Shown here: positions 7,602 through 15,856 of the stretch, piece after piece
Layout: each line of letters begins with the position of its first letter
How positions within the stretch are numbered: the first letter of the stretch is position 1
Assembly (NCBI RefSeq): GCF_009828065.1
Contig: NZ_WTYK01000003.1
Span: 124,001-188,000, forward strand
Length of the DNA stretch: 64,000 nt
DNA from: Croceibacterium soli
Lineage (GTDB): Bacteria > Pseudomonadota > Alphaproteobacteria > Sphingomonadales > Sphingomonadaceae
Direction: 5' to 3'
The notes under the pieces: model-generated
The model's database searches: none
The model's input: only the letters and a program-made list of their open reading frames with translations
What the model was told of the DNA's origin: nothing
Translations under genes and position numbers: made by a program

Positions 7602-8129
7602 ATGTTCAAGAGGATTGGGATGGCGATCGCTCTGCTGTGCTGCACGGCGGCAGCAACCGGCAGGACCGTCGAGCCTGAGGTTCACGCGTCGAATGGCGTT
7701 CCCGTTACGATCAGTGCAGACGATGCCGCCCAGCGGTACGAGTACACGGCGCCGGCGATCATGCTTTCGGACAACCGTGGGTTCTTCTTCGTGGCCGCCG
7801 TCGACCATGGTGGTGCGAAGACGCCTGTCCTGGTCAGCGGCACCCTGATGTACCGGGGCGGCTGGCGGTTCTATGACCAGGCTTTCCTTCCGGATGGTGA
7901 GGAACTGCCGGGCAAGTTCGACGGCAGGCACGCATTCTCTTGTGCCAGTGCGCAAGGCTGCATGCGCAGCGAGAACTTCCAGGTGGCGCCGACAGCGGCG
8001 CAGATCCAGAAACATGCCGAGAATGGCATCCTGCCGATTCAATTGCGCGCAGGGAGCCTGAACCCCGTGGTGATCCATGTGCCCGTTTCTTACTTCGACG
8101 CCGTGCGCGAGGTGCTTGCAGCGGAGTAG
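7602..8129 (+). CDS. Secreted hypothetical protein
   Basis: A 175-residue protein with a signal peptide (MFKRIGMAIALLCCTAAATG). The mature part is soluble, mixed alpha/beta, with two cysteines (FSCASAQGC) likely to form a disulfide in the periplasm. I do not recognise a family; homologues are expected mainly in sphingomonads. The start is taken at 7602 because it gives a clean signal peptide; an in-frame extension to 7527 would spoil it. It converges on the oxygenase operon, separated by a hairpin. Confidence 0.65.
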   Translation: MFKRIGMAIALLCCTAAATGRTVEPEVHASNGVPVTISADDAAQRYEYTAPAIMLSDNRGFFFVAAVDHGGAKTPVLVSGTLMYRGGWRFYDQAFLPDGEELPGKFDGRHAFSCASAQGCMRSENFQVAPTAAQIQKHAENGILPIQLRAGSLNPVVIHVPVSYFDAVREVLAAE

Positions 8130-8139
8130 GCCAGCTGAT

Positions 8140-8161
8140 GGTGGGGGAGAGAGCCCCCACC
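8140..8161. terminator. Hairpin between convergent genes
   Basis: GGTGGGGG (8140-8147) pairs with CCCCCACC (8154-8161) around AGAGAG. It lies between the secreted-protein gene and the end of the oxygenase operon and could terminate both. There is no strong T tract, so it is weak evidence for intrinsic termination. Confidence 0.45.
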
Positions 8162-8179
8162 CATGGACTCATCCTGCGC

Positions 8180-9631
8180 TCAGGCCGCCTGCAGCTTGTA
8201 ATCGTAGCGGCCGCTTCGCAGGGTTTCGGCGGGGACCCAGGTGCCGTGGAAGGTCGAGCGGACGCGGACGGGCAGCTTGATGGTGGCGACCGGGCCGGCG
8301 GCGAGATTCTGGGCGTCGAGCACGACGAGGTCGCTGCGCCACTGCGAGACCCGGGCGACGGGGACAAGAAGCCAGCCAACCCCTTCCGCAGCATCGGGGG
8401 TGCGGGGGACGAACTGGCATTCCTGCACGGAATCGCCGGGGCCGGGTGACCAGGTGTCCAGTACGCCGGTGTGCAGGTCGAGCCGGCCGGTGGCGCTGGA
8501 GCCATCGGCGGAGCGGTAGCAGATCATGTAGCCGTAGCGGTACTGGCGGCCCTGGTAGCGGTCGTCGGTGCGGGGCATCTCGCAACTGACGCCCAGCAGG
8601 CGCTGCTTTTCGAAGCCGCCGTCGTTACGGTCCAGATCAAGGGTGATGCGGGTCAGGAAGGGCGGGACGGGAGGGGTGGTCTCTCCATGGGGCGTGGTGA
8701 AGAAGGGGAAGCAGTTGCCTTCGTAGAGGCAGAGGTCGAGGTGAACTTTGTTATCTTCGTGCACAGCGTTCATCATGTGTCCGGCGCTGGTGGCGGGGCC
8801 GCGGAACCAGCGGATGCCGGAGGCGTCGCCGTGGCGCGGGACGAGGGCTACGTGAGTTTCCTGATCGGGATTCCACTGATAGAAGGGGCCGCCGGCCCGC
8901 ACCACGTCCATGTCGGTAATCAGCGGGAAGAACGGGAAGACGATCCAATCGTCGGTGATCGCGAAATCGTGGACGCAGGCCGCGTAAGGCATCTCGAACC
9001 AGATCTCGTTGATCTTCTTGCCGTTTCCATCGAACGCATAAAACACGATGTCCTTCGTGCCGTCCCCGCGAGCCTGGTAGGCGAAGGCGAGCAGCTCGTT
9101 GGTGATCGGATCGACCTTGGGATGAGCGGTGAAGCAGGTTGCGGTGATCTGGCCGTCCATATCGGTGCGGCCGATCGTCTCCAAAGTGTCCGGATCCATC
9201 TCGAACGGGTGATCGCTTTCCTTCAGCGCATAAAGATGTCCGGCATGGAACATCGCCGTGGTGTTGGCCGTGCCCATGTCCACGCCGGCCGCTTCCGGAT
9301 CGTTGGTGAAAGGGTTGCGATAGCGCCCGAAGAGCTGCCGGCGCGCCTTCTCCTGCGCCTTGAAGCGATCGGTGCGAACCCAGCGGCTCTTGTAGCTGAC
9401 CTGCCCCTGTTCGAAGCGGAACATGTGGAACATGCCTTCGCCGTCGATGAAGATGTCGTCGGTCCGCCTGGACGGGTACTGCCAATCCGCGCCGTTGCGG
9501 TAGAGCGTGCCTTCGAGCCCGGCCGGGATCTCGCCTTGAACGACCTCGAGCCCGTCGATCGTGCTTTCGGCGCGCATCGGTTCGCCCCAGCCCTTGAACA
9601 GCGGGTTATCCGGAAAGCGGATCGGTTCCAT
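8180..9631 (-). CDS. Carotenoid/lignostilbene-type oxygenase (RPE65 family)
   Basis: A 483-residue non-heme iron dioxygenase of the carotenoid cleavage oxygenase family, which splits a C=C bond of carotenoids or stilbenes into two aldehydes. The four iron histidines are visible at expected places: TAHPKVDP (His170), CVHDF (His221), GHMMNAVHED (His285) and FHGTWVP (His462). Length is normal for bacterial lignostilbene or resveratrol/isoeugenol oxygenases. A start at 9631 is supported by GAGGAGAGAGACC; an upstream extension would run into the hydrolase gene. It is the last gene of a leftward operon with hydrolase, alcohol and aldehyde dehydrogenase genes, which favours a lignin-type stilbene substrate over a carotenoid. 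Confidence 0.88.
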   Translation of the reverse strand: MEPIRFPDNPLFKGWGEPMRAESTIDGLEVVQGEIPAGLEGTLYRNGADWQYPSRRTDDIFIDGEGMFHMFRFEQGQVSYKSRWVRTDRFKAQEKARRQLFGRYRNPFTNDPEAAGVDMGTANTTAMFHAGHLYALKESDHPFEMDPDTLETIGRTDMDGQITATCFTAHPKVDPITNELLAFAYQARGDGTKDIVFYAFDGNGKKINEIWFEMPYAACVHDFAITDDWIVFPFFPLITDMDVVRAGGPFYQWNPDQETHVALVPRHGDASGIRWFRGPATSAGHMMNAVHEDNKVHLDLCLYEGNCFPFFTTPHGETTPPVPPFLTRITLDLDRNDGGFEKQRLLGVSCEMPRTDDRYQGRQYRYGYMICYRSADGSSATGRLDLHTGVLDTWSPGPGDSVQECQFVPRTPDAAEGVGWLLVPVARVSQWRSDLVVLDAQNLAAGPVATIKLPVRVRSTFHGTWVPAETLRSGRYDYKLQAA

Positions 9632-9642
9632 GGTCTCTCTCC

Positions 9643-10518
9643 TCAGCGGGCATGGGCGGCGACGAAATCGCCAATGACGGGTTCGAGCGCGCTGCCTGCC
9701 GATCCGATCTCCAGCGCCGGAGACAGGTGGTTGTGGCCGGCGAGCCAGAGCATGCGCGGATAGCGTTGCCGCGCTTCGGCATAAGCGTTCACGAGGGCGG
9801 CGGCCTGGCGCTGGAAATCGACCACGTCGAACTCCGATACGGTGGCCAGCCAGGGGATCTGCGTGTCGATCAGGCCGCGCACCGTGGAGCACTCGGCATA
9901 GCGGCTCTCGTCCTCCCCGTAGTAGGCCTTGTGGAACGGGTTGGCATGCGCGGTGAGCACATCGTAAATGGCGGAGATCAGCAGCGCGCCGGCGATCCCG
10001 CCGCGCTCGGCCGTGTGGAAGCGCTGGTGGGCGACGTAGCTCGCGACGTGCACGGCGCCGGCGGACTGCCCCATCAGGAAGATGCGCTCCGGATCGCCGC
10101 CATGGGCCGCGACGTTCGCGCGCAGCCAGGCGACCAGCAGGCCGAGGTCCTCGGGACCGGCAGGCCAGGGATTGTCGGGCGCGAGGCGGTAGGTGATCGT
10201 CACGCCGACCATGCCATTGCGCGCGGCAAAATCGCCGACGTTGTCGTAGAACGGCAGCCCCGCGGGCGAGCGCTTGTCCCCCATCACGAACCCGCCGCCG
10301 TGGACGTAGACCAGCACCGGCGCGCCGCTGATGCCGTCCTGCCTGAACAGGTCGAGCCGGTGGCGCGGATCGGAGCCATAGGCGAGGTCCCGCTCGATCC
10401 GGGTCGCATCGTCGATGCCGCGGAAGGTCTCGACGAACAGCGCCTGGGTGCCGCCGATCATCTCGGGCGTGAGGTCGAGACCCAGAGACTCGATCTTGCT
10501 GCGCGTTTCGGGTCTCAT
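9643..10518 (-). CDS. Alpha/beta hydrolase, HSL (fold-3) family
   Basis: A 291-residue esterase-like enzyme. The oxyanion-hole motif HGGGF (73-77) and nucleophile elbow GQSAG (Ser152) define the hormone-sensitive-lipase family; the C-terminal GHNHLS supplies the likely catalytic histidine. It has no signal peptide and is cytoplasmic. Its start overlaps the stop of the alcohol dehydrogenase as ATGA, so the two are translationally coupled. It probably hydrolyses an ester, lactone or kynurenine-like amide of the pathway substrate; the exact substrate cannot be read from the sequence. Confidence 0.85.
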   Translation of the reverse strand: MRPETRSKIESLGLDLTPEMIGGTQALFVETFRGIDDATRIERDLAYGSDPRHRLDLFRQDGISGAPVLVYVHGGGFVMGDKRSPAGLPFYDNVGDFAARNGMVGVTITYRLAPDNPWPAGPEDLGLLVAWLRANVAAHGGDPERIFLMGQSAGAVHVASYVAHQRFHTAERGGIAGALLISAIYDVLTAHANPFHKAYYGEDESRYAECSTVRGLIDTQIPWLATVSEFDVVDFQRQAAALVNAYAEARQRYPRMLWLAGHNHLSPALEIGSAGSALEPVIGDFVAAHAR

Positions 10519-11621
10519 GCGTGCTCCCCCTGCGGCATCAGCAGGACCGGCTTGATCACCCTGCCGCTCGCCGCATCCTCGAAGGCGCGGCCGATCTCTT
10601 CGAAACGGTAAGTCTGGATCAGCCGGTCGAATGGGAACCGCCCCTGGCGCCAGTAGTCGATCAGCTTCGGCAGGAAGAGTCGCGGAGCGGCGTCTCCGCC
10701 GAGGATGCCGCGCAGTTGCCGGCCTCCGGCGAGCATGGCGAACATCTTCGGCGCCCATTCCCCGCGCGGGGCCGCCACGAAGCCGGCGGTGCCGTTCATC
10801 GCCAGGGACTCGAGCGCGGCGGTGTGGATGTCCGGCACCGTGGTGGTGTTGAGCGTGAAATCGACGCCGCGCCCGGTCACGGCCCGCACGCGAGCGGCGA
10901 CATCCCCTTCGCGGCTGTCGATCACGTCGGTGGCGCCGAGCTCGAGCGCCAGTTCCAGCCGCGCCGGACTGATGTCCACCGCGACGATCCGGGAAGCACC
11001 GACGAGCCGCGCCGCCATCACCGCCGAGAGGCCGACCCCGCCGGCGCCGAAGACGGCGAGCGTCTGGCCATAACCGACCTTGAGCGCCTCGATCACCGAG
11101 CCGGCCCCGGTGATCACGCCGCAGCCGAGCGGGGCGAGCGTGGCGAGCGGCAGGTCCTTCGCCACCTTCACCGCCGTGCGCTGGCGAACGATCGCGTGCG
11201 TTGCGAAAGAGGACTGGCCGAAGAAATGCGAATGCAGCGTCTCGCCGCCGCAGCACAGCGCGGTCGAGCCGTCGAGCCGCTTGCCGCCGAAGCTGAGCGG
11301 CATGGCGAGGTCGCAATAAGTCGGCCGGTTGGCCTGACAGCTCGGGCATTCCCCGCAGGAGCTGCCGCTCAGCAGGACATGGTCGCCCACGGCGAAGTCC
11401 GCGACGCCGGGACCCAGTTCCTCGACGACGCCGGCCCCCTCGTGCCCCAGGACGATCGGCTGGGGCGAGTGGCGGCCGGCCTGCTCGTGCAAGTCGGTGT
11501 GGCACACGCCGACTGCGACGATGCGGACGCGCATTTCGCCCGCGCGCGGGCTTTCCAGCTCCACTTGCTCGAGGGCAGGGGCGGGCGACCCGGCCCGGCT
11601 GACGGCGGCGGTGACTTGCAT
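10515..11621 (-). CDS. Zinc-dependent NAD alcohol dehydrogenase (aryl-alcohol type)
   Basis: A 368-residue medium-chain dehydrogenase. The catalytic zinc ligands are Cys40 (GVCHTD) and His60 (GHEGAG) with a later Cys in LGCGVITG. Four structural-zinc cysteines lie at 89, 92, 95 and 103 (CGECPSCQANRPTYC), and the coenzyme fold shows GAGGVG. The sequence is closest in style to benzyl/aryl-alcohol dehydrogenases (AreB/XylB type). It oxidises alcohol to aldehyde with NAD. Its start overlaps the end of the upstream NTF2-like gene (TGATG), and its stop overlaps the hydrolase start. Together with the adjacent ALDH it would take a side-chain alcohol to the acid. Confidence 0.88.
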   Translation of the reverse strand: MQVTAAVSRAGSPAPALEQVELESPRAGEMRVRIVAVGVCHTDLHEQAGRHSPQPIVLGHEGAGVVEELGPGVADFAVGDHVLLSGSSCGECPSCQANRPTYCDLAMPLSFGGKRLDGSTALCCGGETLHSHFFGQSSFATHAIVRQRTAVKVAKDLPLATLAPLGCGVITGAGSVIEALKVGYGQTLAVFGAGGVGLSAVMAARLVGASRIVAVDISPARLELALELGATDVIDSREGDVAARVRAVTGRGVDFTLNTTTVPDIHTAALESLAMNGTAGFVAAPRGEWAPKMFAMLAGGRQLRGILGGDAAPRLFLPKLIDYWRQGRFPFDRLIQTYRFEEIGRAFEDAASGRVIKPVLLMPQGEHA

Positions 11622-12127
11622 CAGGCGCGGGCCTGCGCCGGCGATGGCGCGGGGTTCGGCCGGCCTTTCATGACGATTTCACCCTTCCAGGGCACTTCGG
11701 ACATGTCGGTCCAGGCGTTCACGCGAAGCTGCTCGAATAGCCATTTCCCGCCTTCCTTGCGGACGACGTCCTGCCGCGTGCCCACGCCGAAGACGAAGTT
11801 GTTCCGGTATTCGACGTTGAACTGCAGGATCTGGAAGAAGCAGCGGGAATCGACTTTGCCGTCGTCGCGCGGATCCATGATGAAGTGGTTCATCATGTGC
11901 TGGCGGCCGAACCACCAGCTTTGCCGATCGTACCAGAGCGATTCCAGGTTCTTGCGAATGGCCTCGTGGCCCTGCACGCGGCCCTGCCACAAGTGATCGA
12001 ACCAGGCGTCCACGGTGAAGGTCGACAGGGCCATATCGGCGTCGGCGAGGTCGATGCCCCAGGCGTAGCGGGCGTAAAGCTCCTGGATTTCGAGCCGGTC
12101 CTCGGCGGTGAGCTTCCAATCGGTCAT
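11621..12127 (-). CDS. NTF2/SnoaL-like protein
   Basis: A 168-residue NTF2-fold protein (SnoaL_4 type). It begins with the typical ELYARYAWGIDLADADMALSTFTVDAWFDH and includes WWFGRQHMMNHFIMD, with several His and Asp that could line a pocket. This fold hosts cofactor-free lyases, dehydratases, isomerases and small dioxygenase subunits. In sphingomonads NTF2-like lyases are known to remove the gamma carbon of diarylpropane lignin dimers to give stilbenes, the kind of product the oxygenase in this operon would cleave. That match is inference. A GGAGG before the ATG and tight spacing to ALDH place it in the same operon. Confidence 0.82.
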   Translation of the reverse strand: MTDWKLTAEDRLEIQELYARYAWGIDLADADMALSTFTVDAWFDHLWQGRVQGHEAIRKNLESLWYDRQSWWFGRQHMMNHFIMDPRDDGKVDSRCFFQILQFNVEYRNNFVFGVGTRQDVVRKEGGKWLFEQLRVNAWTDMSEVPWKGEIVMKGRPNPAPSPAQARA

Positions 12128-12128
12128 T

Positions 12129-13592
12129 TTAGTGTCCTCCGCCGGGTGTTCCGAGGTGATGATCGTTCTGGATGTCGGCGACTTCGCCGTGCTGCGTCAG
12201 CAGCGCCTTGCGCCTGACGAAGCGCAGGATCGATTCCGGCCCGGTGCGCGACCCGCCGAGGCCGGAGGCGCCGAAGCTGTGCGTTCCGATCGTGCGGTTC
12301 TTGGCGAGTGTCAGGAAGGTGTCCTGGATGAACACGGCGCCAGCGTTTACGCGCTCGGCGATCGGCAGCGCTTCTTCCTCGCTGCCGGCGATTACCGAAG
12401 CGGTGAGGCCAAAGATCGTGTCGTTGGCGAGGGCCACCGCCTCGTCCACGGTCCTATAGGCCATGACCGGCAGGCAGGGGCCGAAAGTTTCCTCCTGCAT
12501 GATCTTCATCGAGTGGTCGACGCCGGTGAGGATGGTCGGGCGCATGTAGAGGCCGCCGCCGATCTCCTCGACCTTGCCGCCCGTACGGATCGTGGCACCC
12601 TTGTCGACTGCATCGGCCAGGTGACTCTCGACGATGCGGGCCTGCGGAGCGAAGGTGAATGGGTGCAAGTGGCCGGCGCGGGGATCGTCGCTGTTGAGGC
12701 GGACTTTGCCGGCCTTCTCGATCAGCAGCGCGACGAAAGCATCGTGGATGCTCTCGTGGACGTAGACCCGCTCTACCGAAAAGCAGACCATGCCATTGGC
12801 GTGGACCGCGCCGCGCAAGGCTGAGGTCGCCGCCCGTTCGAGATCGGCGTTTTCGGTGACGATCGCCGGATCCTTGCCGCCGAGCTCGAGGAAGCAGGGG
12901 ATCAGGCGCTCGGCGCAGTGCACGGCGATCTTGCGGCCCGTCGGCACGCTGCCGGTGAAGCAGACCAGATCGACCTGGTCGATCAGTTGCTGCCCGGTCG
13001 CCCCGTCACCGATCACGTAGTCGAACACGCCAGCGAGTTCCGGCACGGCGGCCACGGTTTCGAACAGCGGCTTCACGAAGCGGGGCGTCACTTCCGAAGG
13101 CTTGAGCAGCACCGCGGCGCCGGCGAACAGCGCCGGCACGGCATCGAGCAGCGCCAGCATCATCGGCGCGTTCCACGGGCTGATCACGCCCACCAACGGA
13201 TAGGGCACGAGCTGCGAGCGGACCTCGACCTGGGGCATCGCTTTGGAGGGGCCGTGGAAGCTGGCGCGTTCCAACGCGGCCTCGGCATCCTCGATCCAGC
13301 CGCCGATGTTGCCCATCGTGATGAAGCCCTGGAGGTATGACGTGTGGCAGCCGCCGGTGTCCTCCGCGTCGGCTTCGGCGATGGCGTTCGCGTGTTTGGC
13401 GACTTCCCCGAGCCAGCGGCGCATCACGCCGATCCGATCGCCGATGGATCTCTCCGCCCAGGCCTTCTGGTTCTCTCGAAGCCGTGCGGCCTTGGCGGCC
13501 AGTTCCTGTGGCGAAGTCACGCGGAGGGTCAGGTCGGTTTCCCCGGTGCGGGGATTGCGCACGGGCAGCGTGCGCACGTCGGCTTCCGCCAT
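12129..13592 (-). CDS. Aldehyde dehydrogenase (NAD(P)-dependent)
   Basis: A 487-residue ALDH. The nucleophile is Cys270 in HANGMVCFSVERVYV and the general base Glu236 in FLELGGKDP; FTGSVPTGRKI and EETFGPCLPVM are family signatures. The Cys context departs from the usual NxGQxC, as in several aromatic-aldehyde dehydrogenases of the vanillin/coniferyl group. It oxidises aldehydes to acids; candidates are benzaldehydes released by the oxygenase or a side-chain aldehyde made by the ADH. It is the first structural gene of the leftward operon, downstream of the double MarR gene with about 95 bases between. Confidence 0.9.
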   Translation of the reverse strand: MAEADVRTLPVRNPRTGETDLTLRVTSPQELAAKAARLRENQKAWAERSIGDRIGVMRRWLGEVAKHANAIAEADAEDTGGCHTSYLQGFITMGNIGGWIEDAEAALERASFHGPSKAMPQVEVRSQLVPYPLVGVISPWNAPMMLALLDAVPALFAGAAVLLKPSEVTPRFVKPLFETVAAVPELAGVFDYVIGDGATGQQLIDQVDLVCFTGSVPTGRKIAVHCAERLIPCFLELGGKDPAIVTENADLERAATSALRGAVHANGMVCFSVERVYVHESIHDAFVALLIEKAGKVRLNSDDPRAGHLHPFTFAPQARIVESHLADAVDKGATIRTGGKVEEIGGGLYMRPTILTGVDHSMKIMQEETFGPCLPVMAYRTVDEAVALANDTIFGLTASVIAGSEEEALPIAERVNAGAVFIQDTFLTLAKNRTIGTHSFGASGLGGSRTGPESILRFVRRKALLTQHGEVADIQNDHHLGTPGGGH

Positions 13593-13686
13593 TCGCCTCT
13601 CCTTTCGACGAGGCTCTTCGCGGCCCCCAATTCATCCGACGTCGTTGTATATCAGCCCGGATGCGAGTCAAGCGGGCGGGGCGTCG
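13593..13686 (-). promoter_or_regulatory. Probable promoter of the oxygenase operon
   Basis: The 94 bases between the double-MarR gene and the ALDH gene are the only sizeable gap upstream of the five-gene operon. The AT-rich patch GTTGTATATCA (13644-13654) stands out and could be a -10 region or operator for the regulator next door. The shared TTGAC palindrome found elsewhere in the cluster is absent here. Confidence 0.35.
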
Positions 13687-14676
13687 CTAAAGGGCGGCGA
13701 TGGCCCCGGGGAAGCGCAGCGCGGGGCTGTGGGTCTTCACGACCGCCTGCAATTGCCGGATCAGGATGGCCTGCTCGGCCGGCGCGAAGCCGCGCAGCAC
13801 CGCCATTTCGGACCGATGCGCCAGCGGGTGCACCTCGGCGAGCGCCTGGCGGCCTGCCGGGGTGATCGTGAAAACGCGTTCGCGCCGGTCCTCATGCGAG
13901 CTGGCGCTGCCGATCAGGCCTCTTCCGGCGAGGCTGCGCATGATCACGCCGCAAGTCGACGGATCGAGGCCGAACAGCCGCGCGAAGGCCACCTGGGTCA
14001 GCGTCTCGCGCTGGCTGAGGAGGAACAGCAGGGAGAACTGCCGGAGCGTGAGGTTGAGGTGCGTGGCGTCGGCGACGAACTGCGCCTGGAAGACCTGCAG
14101 CGCGCGGCGCGCGAGGAAGCTGAGCGCCTTGTCCAGCACTCCGCCGGCCGGATCGCAGGCCGGCGTCCAGATCGGCCCCGGACCTCGCGCATCCGCGCCG
14201 AGCGTGTGCAGCATGGTTCTCAGCCGGCCGCGGTCCGCCTCGGCAAGCGGCGCGCCAAGCTGCTGTTGCAGCTCGGCGTAGCGGGGGGTGACCTCGCGCA
14301 GGAGATTGCCGCCTGCGCGAGTGAGGCTGACCTGGGAGCGGCGCCGGTCGTCCGGACATGGCGCCCGCTCCACCAGGCCGCGGCTCTCGAGATTGGCGAC
14401 GACATAGGCTGTCGTGGACGTGTCCATGCCGGAAGCGTTCGCCAGCCTGATCTGCGGCATCGGCCCGAGCGCACCGACCAGCATCAGGAATTCGGCCTGC
14501 CGCAGCGTGGTCCCGCCGGGGGCGCCGGCGAAGAGCGCCGTGCTGATCTGGTCGACCCGCGCCAGGAGAAAGCCCGGCTTGTGGAGGAACGGCTCCATCA
14601 GCGCCGCATCCCCGGGGCCGGCTGGCAAGCCCGGGGAAGCCGAGGGCTGGTTCGGATCGGCGTCACCTTCGGGCAT
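13687..14676 (-). CDS. Double-domain MarR-family regulator (fused tandem)
   Basis: A 329-residue protein containing two MarR winged-helix domains in one chain. The first (about 35-145) has LRQAEFLMLVGALGPMPQIRLANASGMDTSTTAYVVANLESRGLV followed by DDRRRSQVSLT. The second (about 185-310) has LRQFSLLFLLSQRETLTQVAFARLFGLDPSTCGVIMRSLAGRGLI followed by EDRRERVFTIT. Ordinary MarR proteins are about 150 residues and act as homodimers, so this fusion could form an intramolecular pseudo-dimer. It probably represses the downstream ALDH-oxygenase operon until an aromatic ligand binds. The two halves are clearly related but diverged. Confidence 0.85.
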   Translation of the reverse strand: MPEGDADPNQPSASPGLPAGPGDAALMEPFLHKPGFLLARVDQISTALFAGAPGGTTLRQAEFLMLVGALGPMPQIRLANASGMDTSTTAYVVANLESRGLVERAPCPDDRRRSQVSLTRAGGNLLREVTPRYAELQQQLGAPLAEADRGRLRTMLHTLGADARGPGPIWTPACDPAGGVLDKALSFLARRALQVFQAQFVADATHLNLTLRQFSLLFLLSQRETLTQVAFARLFGLDPSTCGVIMRSLAGRGLIGSASSHEDRRERVFTITPAGRQALAEVHPLAHRSEMAVLRGFAPAEQAILIRQLQAVVKTHSPALRFPGAIAAL

Positions 14677-14789
14677 CGGGCGACATTAGCGGATGCCGCA
14701 CGCAGCGGAAGGGGAGGATTGAATCTCACGCGAAGGCGCAAAGGCGCGAAGAGGTCGTGCTGCTTGCGAAGATGTCTTGCCGGGCCTTC

Positions 14790-14962
14790 AACTCCTCCCC
14801 GGGACGGGGAGGTGGCGCCGGCCCCTTCGACGCCGCCTGCGGCGTCGCTCAGGACAAGCTCCGGCCGGTGACGGAGGGGGCCCTCCGCCGGGCACAGCGA
14901 TCGCGGAGGGCCCCCTCCACCGCGCTGCGCGCGGTCCCCCTCCCCGTTCCGGGGAGGATCTT
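14790..14962. repeat. REP-like GC-rich palindromic element
   Basis: Begins with CTCCCCGGGACGGGGAGG, continues with GGTGGCGCCGGCC and CCGGTGACGGAGGGGGC, and ends with CCACCGCGCTGCGCGCGGT followed by CCCCCTCCCCGTTCCGGGGA. The same architecture recurs at 49796-49923, so this is a dispersed intergenic family. Its right half is included in the 310-bp tandem unit that follows. Confidence 0.75.
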
Positions 14963-15741
14963 GTTGGGCTCGGGGCGGGGCGTGGCGGCGGGTGTCTGTC
15001 CTGGCTGCCCGATGGGCCCTGAAACGAGTTCAGGGTGACGAGGAGGGTGGGGCTCAGTCAACCCCGTCATCCTGAACTTGTTTCAGGATCCATTCCGCGT
15101 CACGCGCGGAGCCGGCGGGATCGATTTGCGTCTGATCCTTCCCTTGCAGGGGAGCTTCTCGAGCCTGGCGTTATCCGACCTTCCGAGGCTCGCCCGCTCG
15201 GGCACAGCGACTGCGGAGGGCCCCCTCCACCGCGCTGCGCGCGGTCCCCCTCCCCGTTCCGGGGAGGATCTTGTTGGGCTCGGGGCGGGGCGTGGCGGCG
15301 GGTGTCTGTCCTGGCTGCCCGATGGGCCCTGAAACGAGTTCAGGGTGACGAGGAGGGTGGGGCTCAGTCAACCCCGTCATCCTGAACTTGTTTCAGGATC
15401 CATTCCGCGTCACGCGCGGAGCCGGCGGGATCGATTTGCGTCTGATCCTTCCCTTGCAGGGGAGCTTCTCGAGCCTGGCGTTATCCGACCTTCCGAGGCT
15501 CGCCCGCTCGGGCGCAGCGATCGCGGAGGGCCCCCTCCACCGCGCTGCGCGCGGTCCCCCTCCCCGTTCCGGGGAGGATCTGGGTGGGCTCGGGGTGGGG
15601 GCGTGGCGGCGGGTGTCTGTCCTGGGCTGCCCGATGGGCCCTAAAACAAGTTCAGGGTGACGAGGAGGGTGGGGCTTACCGAACATCGTCATCCTGAACT
15701 CGTTTCAGGATCCATTCCGCGTCACGCGCGGAGCCGGCGGG
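14891..15741. repeat. 310-bp tandem duplication, about 2.7 copies
   Basis: Copies start at 14891, 15201 and 15511; the third is partial and ends near 15741. The first two differ only at two adjacent bases (TC versus CT near 14901 and 15211), so the duplication is recent. Each unit holds half of the REP-like element, a CCTGAACTTGTTTCAGG palindrome, and at its end a fragment matching the last codons of the adjacent NTF2-like gene (minus strand ARAGEPRKVG then stop, versus ARAGEPTKVA in the intact gene). Apart from these repeats the 14677-15856 interval holds no gene. Confidence 0.92.
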
Positions 15742-15856
15742 GTGTCCGACCTCGAACCTTCCCTGCAGGGGGTGCGGTCGGAGTTTAACCGCCGGCGGCG
15801 ACACCCCTGCGTCAGCCATTCGGGCTGCCACCTCCCCTTGCAGGGCAGAATCTGGA

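Noticed and set aside
7374-8078. 234-codon minus-strand frame opposite the secreted protein
   Set aside because: No domain, no ribosome binding site, and the plus strand shows a clean signal peptide.
15171-15380. Short frames inside the 310-bp repeats ending ARAGEPRKVG
   Set aside because: They are remnants of the NTF2-like gene end within repeats, without ribosome binding sites or a complete domain.
14891-15741. CRISPR array
   Set aside because: Unit length is 310 bp with no short direct repeats separated by unique spacers, and no cas genes are present.
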